Source of the DNA: an uncultured Eggerthellaceae bacterium
GTDB lineage: Bacteria; Actinomycetota; Coriobacteriia; Coriobacteriales; Eggerthellaceae
Assembly: GCA_958452575.1 (NCBI GenBank)
Contig: CAUDUM010000004.1
Span: forward strand, 1 to 64,000
DNA length: 64,000 bases
Direction: 5' to 3'
The position numbers were made by a program, and so were the translations under genes. Below, piece by piece: positions 57,763 through 64,000 of this stretch. Below the pieces are notes generated by a model. That model was given only the letters and a program-made list of their open reading frames with translations. It was not told the DNA's origin and searched no databases. Each line of letters starts with the position of its first letter. The stretch's first letter is position 1.

Positions 57763-58587
57763 TCACCCGAACCTTCCCGTGATGTAGTCTTCGGTGCGTT
57801 TGTCGGAGGGGTTGCTGAACAGCTTCTCGGTGTCGTCGAACTCCACCAGATCGCCCAGCAGGAAATAAGCGCATTTGTCGGACACGCGGGCGGCCTGCTG
57901 CATGTTGTGCGTGACCATGACCACCGTGTAGTCCTTCTTGAGCTCCACCGCCAGCTCCTCGATGCGGCTGGTGGACAGCGGGTCAAGGGCGCTGGTGGCC
58001 TCGTCCATCAGCAGGACGTCGGGCTCGACCGCCAGCGCGCGGGCAATGCACAGGCGCTGTTGCTGGCCGCCGGAAAGCGCCAGGGCGCTGTCTTTCAGGC
58101 GGTCTTTCACCTCGTCGAAGATCGCCGCCTTGCGCAGCGCGGTCTCGACGATCTCGTCGAGCTTGTCCTTGCTTTTGGTACCGTGCGTGCGCGGGCCGAA
58201 CGCCACGTTGTCATACACGCTCATCGGGAAGGGGTTGGCCTTCTGGAAAACCATGCCGATGCGCTTGCGCAGCAGGTTGACGTCCATTTCCTTGCCGTAG
58301 ATCTCTTCGCCGTCAAGCGTGACGGAGCCTTCGATGCGGCATCCGTTGACCATGTCGTTCATGCGGTTGAGCGTGCGCAGCAGCGTCGATTTGCCGCAGC
58401 CCGACGGACCGATGAACGCCGTGATCTGGTTTTCGGGGATGTCCATGTTGATGCCGTGAAGCGCATGGAAATCGCCGTAGTACAGGTCGAGATCCTTCAC
58501 GGTCATCTTGATGGAAGCCGCGGCGTCTTCGTGCGATCCCTCGTACGCCACCTTGTCCACGATGCCTTGGAGGCTGGCTTCTACCAT
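57763..58587 (-). CDS. pstB: Phosphate ABC transporter ATPase PstB
   Basis: 274 residues from ATG 58587 (AAAGGACG upstream). ABC ATPase: Walker A IGPSGCGKSTLLRTLNRMND, Q-loop in RIGMVFQKANPFPMS, signature LSGGQQQRLCIARALA, Walker B VLLMDEATSALDP, His switch VMVTHNMQQA. FHALHGINMDIPENQ is PstB-specific. An extra 28 residues precede the core. First gene of the operon, unlike the usual pstSCAB order. Confidence 0.96.
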   Translation of the reverse strand: MVEASLQGIVDKVAYEGSHEDAAASIKMTVKDLDLYYGDFHALHGINMDIPENQITAFIGPSGCGKSTLLRTLNRMNDMVNGCRIEGSVTLDGEEIYGKEMDVNLLRKRIGMVFQKANPFPMSVYDNVAFGPRTHGTKSKDKLDEIVETALRKAAIFDEVKDRLKDSALALSGGQQQRLCIARALAVEPDVLLMDEATSALDPLSTSRIEELAVELKKDYTVVMVTHNMQQAARVSDKCAYFLLGDLVEFDDTEKLFSNPSDKRTEDYITGRFG

Positions 58588-58745
58588 TCATTCGTCCTTT
58601 CGCTTCGTTCCCTGGCGCAAGCGCGGCTGAGAGCCGTGTCGCGGTTGCGCAGCGCTTCGACCTGCGGTGATACGCATGCGAAGCCGCGCAAGGCACACGA
58701 CGATCCCGTCGGCGCTCATCGCCGATAGAGAACTCTATGAGGTTC

Positions 58746-58774
58746 GAATTAAGGAGAAGTCAGACAGAGGTCAA
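58746..58774 (-). promoter_or_regulatory. Candidate pst promoter with 11-bp direct repeats (Pho box-like)
   Basis: Minus-strand TTGACC (complement of 58769-58774), 17-nt spacer, TAATTC (complement of 58746-58751), about 160 bp before pstB. TGACCTCT and TGACTTCT repeat with an 11-bp offset (complements of 58766-58773 and 58755-58762), the spacing used by PhoP/PhoB-type regulators. Confidence 0.5.
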
Positions 58775-58880
58775 ATCTTTGCAAAACCGTGCTTGGCAGC
58801 AACGAATATGCCATGAAGGGCCGCGGCGAATTCGGGCGAAGGGCCGCGGCGATGCGCGGTGCGGCCCTTCGCCGCAGGAG

Positions 58881-59354
58881 CTATGAGCGGACCGAGCTGT
58901 AAATCGTGCAGGTGCGGTTGCCCTGCTCGTCGGTGGCGTACGCCTCGAAGTCGGCGACGTCGCCGCGCGGGAAATCGGGGCCGTAGACGATGTCCCAAGC
59001 CGCGTTCATCGTGTCGGGCGTCACGTCGAAGCGCGCGTACGTGCCGGCGGGAATGGTGAACTCGACCATGCCCTCGGGCACTGCGCCCTCGGCGGGGCAG
59101 CCGACGATGGCGTCGTACTCCCACACGCTGTAGTCGTAGTTGCAGTAGATGGCGTAGATGTCGAAGGGCTCGACGGCGCGGCCCTCGACCTCGTTGATGC
59201 GGCCCTCGGACGTGAGCTCCTGACCCATCGGGGCGCCCAGCATCGCGCGCCACAGATTGGGGATCTTCAGGCTGCACTCGCCGGTGGTCGACTCGATGCG
59301 GTCGCACATGCCCACCACGCGCGTTTCGGGGAACTCGACAAGCTTGTACTCCAT
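58881..59354 (-). CDS. GyrI-like/AraC effector-binding-domain protein
   Basis: 157 residues from ATG 59354, with GAGAGG upstream. Stand-alone small-molecule-binding domain: MEYKLVEFPETRVVGMCDRI start, FDIYAIYCNYD, VPEGMVEFTIPAGTYARFDV and IVYGPDFPRGDVADFEAY. This is the SHS2-type fold of GyrI and BmrR/Rob effector domains, without a DNA-binding part. Ligand unknown; possibly xenobiotic-related. Confidence 0.85.
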   Translation of the reverse strand: MEYKLVEFPETRVVGMCDRIESTTGECSLKIPNLWRAMLGAPMGQELTSEGRINEVEGRAVEPFDIYAIYCNYDYSVWEYDAIVGCPAEGAVPEGMVEFTIPAGTYARFDVTPDTMNAAWDIVYGPDFPRGDVADFEAYATDEQGNRTCTIYSSVRS

Positions 59355-59510
59355 GACGGCCTCTCTTTCTTTGGGACGCATGCGCCAAAGGCGCCCGATC
59401 CCCGCCGGACGCGCCGCAGCCCCATCCTGTTAGGAATCGTTCCTGTGCTTTATTGTAGCGCGCCGGGATCGGCGGCACGAGAGCCGATCGGAGCCTCGAC
59501 GTCCCGCGCC

Positions 59511-60641
59511 CTATCCTTTTGCGCTCCGTCCTGATGCGTCCCGCCCTTGCGCATCCCGCCCTTGCGCGTCCCGCTTTTCCGAAAGGAACAGACCCGCAAT
59601 GGTAAGCGCCACCCCCAAAGCGATGCGCCAGGTCAAAGGCTCCCCCAGCACAGCGACCGAGCACGCCACCGTCACCACCGGCACCAGGTAGATGTAGGCG
59701 CTCGTGCTCACCACGCCGATGATGCGGGCAGCTGCGCCCCATGTGGCGTAGCACGCTGCGGAAGCGACAAAACCCAGAAACGCCAGATTCGCAAGCATCA
59801 CGGGATCTATCAGCTCCGCCAACCCGGCACCGTCGGCTCCTTGGCCGAACCCCATGATCGGCAGAAACGGCACCATGAAGACAAGGCCCCATAAAAACGT
59901 GCGCTTGGTGGTGGCGATGACGGGCAGGCCCAGCCGCTCGATGCGGCGCACCAGCGTGGAGTACACCGCCCAGGCGCACGCCGCCAAAAGCGCCAGGAGG
60001 CAGCCTTCAAGCCCCAAGCCGCCCGCCTCGGCGCCCTCGAAGCTGATAAGCGCGATGCCGCCGATGGCCAAGGCGAAGCCGACGAAGAACCTACCGCCGA
60101 CGCGCTCCTCGCGCGTGACGAACGACGCGATGAGGGCAATGAACAGCGGTGACACCGCCACGATCACGCCCACATTCGAAGCGCTGGTCATGGTGAGCGC
60201 GATGTTCTCCATGAAAAAGTACAGGGTGACGCCCGTGGCGCCCGCCGCAGCGAACAGCACCTCGACCCGCCAGCCCATAAACGGAGTCACCTTATGATGC
60301 AGCACGCACAGCGCGCAGAAGCCCAAAGCGAACCGCAGGAACAGGATCTCGATCGGCGAAGCAACCGTGAGCAGCACCTTTGTGGACACAAACGTGACGC
60401 CCCATACCGCAACCGTGAAGCAGGCGAGCAGATGGCCGCGAGCTTTGCCCTGCAAGCCTCGTGCGCCTTCCGCTCCTTGCGCCTCCTGCGCGCCTTGCGT
60501 TTCCCGCACGACTTGCGCCTCTTGCGCGCCTTGCGCTCCCCGTGCGGTTTGCGCGCCTTGCACTCCCCGTGCATCTTGCGCTCCCTGCGCGCCCCGTGAG
60601 CCTTGCATTTCCTGCTCGCTTTCCGCGCCTTGTGCGCCCAT
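59511..60641 (-). CDS. EamA/DMT-family transporter with repetitive ends
   Basis: 376 residues from ATG 60641, with GGAGGGGAGG upstream. Ten membrane helices in two EamA repeats (about 75-200 and 215-350): VAVWGVTFVSTKVLLTVASPIE, LYFFMENIALTMTSASNVGVI and ILGEPLTW-like AVLGEPLTWRIALGVALTI. Both ends are low-complexity repeats: N-terminal GAQGAQ(E/D)A-type units (about 15-65) and C-terminal RDAQG units (RDAQGRDAQGRDASG). Substrate unknown (amino acid/nucleotide-sugar-type exporters in the family). Confidence 0.88.
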   Translation of the reverse strand: MGAQGAESEQEMQGSRGAQGAQDARGVQGAQTARGAQGAQEAQVVRETQGAQEAQGAEGARGLQGKARGHLLACFTVAVWGVTFVSTKVLLTVASPIEILFLRFALGFCALCVLHHKVTPFMGWRVEVLFAAAGATGVTLYFFMENIALTMTSASNVGVIVAVSPLFIALIASFVTREERVGGRFFVGFALAIGGIALISFEGAEAGGLGLEGCLLALLAACAWAVYSTLVRRIERLGLPVIATTKRTFLWGLVFMVPFLPIMGFGQGADGAGLAELIDPVMLANLAFLGFVASAACYATWGAAARIIGVVSTSAYIYLVPVVTVACSVAVLGEPLTWRIALGVALTIAGLFLSEKRDAQGRDAQGRDASGRSAKG

Positions 60642-60691
60642 GCCGCCTCCCCTCCTTCGTCGCCCATCGAGCCAAATCGCGGATCCTTTCA

Positions 60692-60750
60692 ATTGCGCTA
60701 ATCGAGCAATATTCGTCTCCCCTAGGCGAAAAGCGCACGATTAGCGCAAT
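60692..60750. repeat. Inverted-repeat element copy C
   Basis: Arms ATTGCGCTAATCG (60692-60704) and CGATTAGCGCAAT (60738-60750) pair perfectly over 13 bp, spacing 33 nt. The reverse complement of its interior resembles the interior of copy D (CTTTTCGC and TTGCT at matching positions). Confidence 0.9.
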
Positions 60751-60851
60751 GAGCTCGGGCCCTTTGGATCTGCCATGAAAAGCACACGCTTGTGAACTGG
60801 GTTTTTACTTTCATGCTGAGCGCGACGGCTGCAACCGACCGGCCATAACTG

Positions 60852-60902
60852 CGCTAATCGCTCACTTTTCGCAATCGTGCGGCGAGTTTTGCTCAATTAG
60901 CG
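60852..60902. repeat. Inverted-repeat element copy D
   Basis: CGCTAATCG (60852-60860) and CAATTAGCG (60894-60902), one mismatch, spacing 33 nt. It starts 156 bp after copy C. Confidence 0.88.
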
Positions 60903-60982
60903 CCGTCGGTGGCGCAAACGCGAGGACCTCCGCAGCCCCACCGCCAAAGCGCCGACGCTAACCGCACGCCGCCGCTCCTTGA

Positions 60983-61060
60983 CACCGCCGCATGGCGCCG
61001 CCGACTGGCACCGCCGCATGGCGCCGCCGACTGGCACCGCCGCATGGCGCCGCCGACTGG
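60983..61060. repeat. Three perfect 26-bp tandem repeats
   Basis: Units at 60983-61008, 61009-61034 and 61035-61060 begin CACCGCCGCATGG and end CCGCCGACTGG, with no differences. 26 bp is not a multiple of three, so it is not a protein repeat. Confidence 0.92.
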
Positions 61061-61086
61061 CGCCATATCGCTGCAGCGACCCATAA

Positions 61087-61150
61087 ATACCGCGCCGATC
61101 GCGCAACTCTCGCCTCCGAGGTGGCGAGGAAGTCGCGGTTAGCGCGGTAT
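61087..61150. repeat. Degenerate inverted-repeat element copy E
   Basis: ATACCGCGC (61087-61095) pairs perfectly with GCGCGGTAT (61142-61150). The inner core CGGTTAGCG (61136-61144) is clear, but the left core is altered. The spacing is 34 nt. It ends 24 bp before the nrdD stop codon. Confidence 0.6.
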
Positions 61151-61174
61151 GCCGGCGACGCGGCCCCTATCTGC

Positions 61175-63586
61175 TTACACCACCGCAGCGGCCAGCTCTT
61201 CCACGTGCCGCAGCACCGGCGCCGCGCCGGAGATGATCGCAACGCCGCCGTCGGGCGCCACCTCCAGCATCGTGGGTGCCTGCATAATGCTGAAGCGCTG
61301 GCACAGCTCGACGTTGTCCTCGGCGAGCAGCTCCTCGTAGGGGATGCCGGCCTCGTCCATCTGGGCGCAGGCGAACTTGCAGTTGGGGCACGTGCGCGTG
61401 GCCACCAGATAGCGGCCGGCGGGCAGCGTGCTGCTGGCCGGAGTCGTCACCGCCGCGCCATCGGACACATCCACCACCTTGGGTTGATGCGCCAACGGAC
61501 CGACGTGCGTCAGCTTGGACGCGGCCACGTCGTACAGGCGACGGTCCTTGAACTCCTGGCTCTTGCCGTCGTTCCAGTTTTTCACCGGACGGTAGTAGCC
61601 CGTGATGCGGCTGTACACCTCGGTCTCCTGATGGCACTGCGGGCACTCGTACACCTCGCCGGCGATGTAGCCGTGGTTCTTGCACACCGAGTACGTGGGA
61701 GAGAGCGTGTAGTACGGCAGCTCGTAGTTCTCGGCGATCTTGCGCACGAGCGTCGCGGCCGCCTTCCAGTCGGGCAGTTTCTCGCCGAGGAACGCGTGGA
61801 ACACGGTGCCGGACGTGTACAGCGTCTGCAGCCCATCCTGGATATCCAGCGCGCTGAAGATGTCCTCGGTGTAGCCCACCGGCAGGTGCGAGCTGTTGGT
61901 GTAGTACGGCGTGCCGTTCTCGTTGGCCGTGATGATGCCGGGGAACTGCTCCTTGTCGTGCTTGGCGAAGCGGTACGTGGTGCTCTCGGCGGGCGTGGCC
62001 TCCAGGTTGTAGAGGTCGCCGTATTTCTCCTGGTAGTCGCTCAGGCGGTCGCGCATGTGGTTGAGCACCGCCTTGGTGAACTCCTGTGCGCGCCCGTCGG
62101 TGAGGTCGCAGCGCAGCCAGCCGGCGTTCAGACACGCCTCGTTCATGCCCACCAGGCCGATGGTGCTGAAATGGTTGTCGAACGTGCCCAGGTAGCGCTT
62201 GGTGTAGGGGTAGAGCCCCGCATCCAGCAGCTTGGTGATGACGGTGCGCTTGGTCTTGAGCGAGCGCGCGGCCAGGTCCATCAGGTGGTCCAGACGCGCG
62301 TAGAAGTCCGCTTCGTCAGCAGCCTGGTAGGCGATGCGCGGCATGTTGATGGTGACGACGCCCACCGAGCCCGTGGATTCGCCGCTGCCGAAGAAGCCGC
62401 CCGACTTCTTGCGCAGCTCGCGCAGGTCCAGGCGCAGGCGGCAGCACATCGAGCGCACGTCGGAGGGCTCCATGTCGGAGTTGATGTAGTTGCTGAAGTA
62501 CGGCGTGCCGTATTTGCTGGTCATCTCGAACAACAGCTTGTTGTTCTCGGTTTCCGACCAGTCGAAGTCGCTCGTGACGGAGTAGGTGGGGATGGGATAC
62601 TGGAACCCGCGGCCCTCGGCGTCGCCCTCGATCATGATCTCGATGAACGCCTTGTTGACCATATCCATCTCGGCCTGGCAGTCGCCGTAGGTGAAGTCCT
62701 GCTCCGCACCGCCCACGATGGCGGGCTGGTCGCGCAGGTCGGCCGGGCAGGTCCAGTCCAGCGTGATGTTGCTGAACGGCGCTTGGGTGCCCCAGCGCGA
62801 CGGCGTGTTGACGCCGAAGATGAAGCTCTCGATGCAGTGCTTGGTCTCGTCGTAGGACAGGTTGTCGACGCGCACGAACGGAGCCAGATACGTGTCGAAG
62901 CTGCTGAACGCCTGGGCGCCGGCCCATTCGTTTTGCATGATGCCCAGGAAGTTGACCATCTGATTGCACAGGCTGGCCAGATGCTTGGCGGGCTTGGACG
63001 TGATCTTGCCCGGCACGCCGCCCAGGCCCTCCTGGATGAGCTGCTTGAGCGACCAGCCGGCACAGTAGCCGGTGAGCATCGACAGGTCGTGCAGGTGGAT
63101 GTCGGCGTTGCGGTGCGCGTCGGCGATCTCCTTGTCGTAGACCTCCGACAGCCAGTAGTTGGCGGTGATGGCGCCCGAGTTGGACAGGATCAGACCGCCG
63201 ACGGAATACGTGACGGTGGAGTTCTCCTTGACGCGCCAGTCCTCCACCTTGAGGTAGCTGTCGACGAGCGCCTTGTAATCCAGAAGCGTCGCCTTGGCGT
63301 TGCGGACGTTCTCGCGCTGCTTGCGGTAGAGGATGTAGGCCTTGGCCACGTCAGCGTAGCCGGCCGTGGACAGCACTTCCTCGACGCTGTCCTGGATGGC
63401 CTCGACGGAGATGATGCCGTCAGCAACCTTCGGCTCGAAATGCGCGGTGACGTTGAGCCCCAGCAGATCGATCGTGGAAGGATGGTACTGCTTGCCCAGC
63501 GCATCGAAAGCCTTGGCGATGGCCGCGGTGATCTTGGTGACGTCGAATTCGGCGATTTTTCCGTCGCGTTTCTGGACTTGGTACAT
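61175..63586 (-). CDS. nrdD: Anaerobic (class III) ribonucleoside-triphosphate reductase with C-terminal redoxin-like domain
   Basis: 803 residues from ATG 63586 (AAAGGAC upstream). Oxygen-sensitive glycyl-radical enzyme making dNTPs. N-terminal ATP cone (about 1-92; YQVQKRDGKIAEFDVTKITAAI). Core: SMCCRLRLDL (catalytic Cys), zinc Cys pairs in SVCKNHGY and ECPQC, radical Gly663 in RITGYYRPV. Residues about 715-803 are unusual: RYLVATRTCPNCKFACAQM with C733-x-x-C736 and MQAPTMLEV resemble a glutaredoxin/thioredoxin fold, which may supply electrons to the active site. Confidence 0.93.
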   Translation of the reverse strand: MYQVQKRDGKIAEFDVTKITAAIAKAFDALGKQYHPSTIDLLGLNVTAHFEPKVADGIISVEAIQDSVEEVLSTAGYADVAKAYILYRKQRENVRNAKATLLDYKALVDSYLKVEDWRVKENSTVTYSVGGLILSNSGAITANYWLSEVYDKEIADAHRNADIHLHDLSMLTGYCAGWSLKQLIQEGLGGVPGKITSKPAKHLASLCNQMVNFLGIMQNEWAGAQAFSSFDTYLAPFVRVDNLSYDETKHCIESFIFGVNTPSRWGTQAPFSNITLDWTCPADLRDQPAIVGGAEQDFTYGDCQAEMDMVNKAFIEIMIEGDAEGRGFQYPIPTYSVTSDFDWSETENNKLLFEMTSKYGTPYFSNYINSDMEPSDVRSMCCRLRLDLRELRKKSGGFFGSGESTGSVGVVTINMPRIAYQAADEADFYARLDHLMDLAARSLKTKRTVITKLLDAGLYPYTKRYLGTFDNHFSTIGLVGMNEACLNAGWLRCDLTDGRAQEFTKAVLNHMRDRLSDYQEKYGDLYNLEATPAESTTYRFAKHDKEQFPGIITANENGTPYYTNSSHLPVGYTEDIFSALDIQDGLQTLYTSGTVFHAFLGEKLPDWKAAATLVRKIAENYELPYYTLSPTYSVCKNHGYIAGEVYECPQCHQETEVYSRITGYYRPVKNWNDGKSQEFKDRRLYDVAASKLTHVGPLAHQPKVVDVSDGAAVTTPASSTLPAGRYLVATRTCPNCKFACAQMDEAGIPYEELLAEDNVELCQRFSIMQAPTMLEVAPDGGVAIISGAAPVLRHVEELAAAVV

Positions 63587-63889
63587 GGCGAGTCCTTTCG
63601 TCCGTTTTTGCGTGGAGGGCCGCCTGCGCGATACGCGCAAAACGGCGACCTCCATCCTACCACGCATTCGCGACGGCAGCTGAGTCAATACCATATGTTG
63701 AATCGCTTTTTTAACAGCAGCACAATATATGGTGGTTTTGCTGGTTTTTCATGAATCAGCGCAAACACGGCGGGCGCTTCGAATGCCCACCTGCGACAAC
63801 GTTGTCAAGCGGCTTTGCAGGCTGACGTCTCTTTCCATCCGCAGGCTTGCGCAGGGTAGAATGAGAGGCATCGACATGAGGAGGAGCAC
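63587..63889. other. 303-bp divergent nrdD/nrdG regulatory region
   Basis: No gene is seen. It holds two NrdR-like boxes (63690-63702 and 63722-63735) and, near nrdG, a TAGAAT (63857-63862) followed by GAGGAG. Confidence 0.6.
63687..63735. promoter_or_regulatory. Pair of NrdR-like boxes
   Basis: ACCATATGTTGA (from 63690) and ACAATATATGGTG (from 63722) are AT-centred near-palindromes starting 32 bp apart, about three helical turns, as known for NrdR sites (ACACTATATATAGTGT-like). They lie 100-150 bp upstream of nrdD. Confidence 0.65.
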
Positions 63890-64000
63890 ATGCGCATCGC
63901 GGGCATGCAGAAGCTGACGTTGCTGGATTATCCGGGGCTCACCGCCGCAACGGTGTTCACACCCGGATGCAACCTGCGCTGCCCGTTTTGCCACAACAGC
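63890..64000 (+). CDS. nrdG: Anaerobic RNR-activating radical SAM enzyme, N-terminal part
   Basis: 37 codons to the window edge. ATG 63890 with GAGGAG 4 nt upstream. The sequence MRIAGMQKLTLLDYPGLT then TPGCNLRCPFCHN has the radical SAM CxxxCxxC motif with the activase-type start. It generates the glycyl radical on NrdD; the divergent position beside nrdD supports this. The remainder lies outside the window. Confidence 0.9.
   Translation, partial: MRIAGMQKLTLLDYPGLTAATVFTPGCNLRCPFCHNS

Larger units (their letters stand above)
60642..61174. other. 533-bp repeat-rich intergenic region
   Basis: No gene with a ribosome site is seen; open frames here are products of the repeats. Contents: inverted-repeat element copies C (60692-60750) and D (60852-60902), a three-fold 26-bp tandem repeat (60983-61060), a CGCTAACCGC/GCGGTTAGCG outer pair (60956-60965 and 61135-61144) and a degenerate element copy (61087-61150). 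Confidence 0.8.

Noticed and set aside
60983..61060. Repeat protein encoded by the 26-bp units
   Set aside because: The unit length is not a multiple of three, there is no ribosome site, and frames shift between copies.
60992..63754. Plus-strand open frame of 920 codons opposite nrdD
   Set aside because: The minus strand encodes NrdD with all catalytic motifs; the plus frame has no domain and begins inside the 26-bp repeats.

Overview
The window is high-GC (about 62-65% by eye), tightly packed and mostly minus-strand. It looks like the chromosome of an anaerobic actinobacterium of class Coriobacteriia (Eggerthella/Collinsella/Olsenella relatives). Reasons: an actinobacterial FHA / PP2C / SEDS-PBP / PASTA-kinase cluster, an oxygen-sensitive nrdD/nrdG pair, CCG-domain Fe-S electron-transfer proteins, non-mevalonate IspE, TM2 and DUF2207 proteins, and no respiratory-chain genes. 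The genus is inference only.

Layout. 1-2748 (-): the first 916 codons of a large secreted repeat protein that runs off the left edge. 3240-4508 (+): an AAA/DUF4143 ATPase behind four direct repeats with an exact 23-bp period. 4659-10813 (-): a compact type IV pilus/type II secretion-like block (LytTR response regulator, transglutaminase lipoprotein, GspF/PilC platform, four pilin-like proteins, PilT). 11060-26306: housekeeping and envelope genes (dipeptidase, DUF523, class I aldolase, an Fe-S/FAD redox pair, TM2 protein, VTT membrane protein, PRC-barrel protein, YtxH protein, Ddl, aminotransferase, SerS). 26605-29331: LysR and XRE regulators, two small proteins, pyridoxamine kinase. 29403-32262: a membrane-anchored kinase and a universal stress protein. 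32645-40509 (+): the growth and division signalling cluster fhaA-fhaB-phosphatase-(RodA::PBP fusion)-pknB. 40822-51271: membrane proteins, an anti-sigma-type ATPase, a LytTR regulator, a shikimate-kinase-like protein, DUF2207, ispE, tadA, gltA. 51440-53898: radical SAM protein, TetR with a divergent membrane protein. 54080-58587 (-): a phosphate uptake operon in the order pstB-phoU-pstS-pstC-pstA. 58881-64000: GyrI-like protein, DMT transporter, nrdD and the start of nrdG.

Six tRNA genes are present: Leu-CAA, Thr-CGT, Arg-CCT, Ser-GCT, Ser-TGA and Leu-CAG. Several have clear sigma-70-type promoters and hairpin terminators.

The most unusual non-coding signal is a dispersed inverted-repeat element with arms CGCTAATCG and CGATTAGCG separated by exactly 33 nt. 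Four copies occur as two pairs (52.4-52.6 kb and 60.7-60.9 kb), with within-pair offsets of 157 and 156 bp, plus a degenerate copy at 61.1 kb. Other notable signals are the 23-bp repeat array at 3.1 kb, a 40-bp palindrome between divergent genes at 27.8 kb, a TetR-operator-like dyad at 53.13 kb and paired NrdR-like boxes at 63.7 kb. All calls come from reading the sequence and knowledge of protein families; no database search was run.
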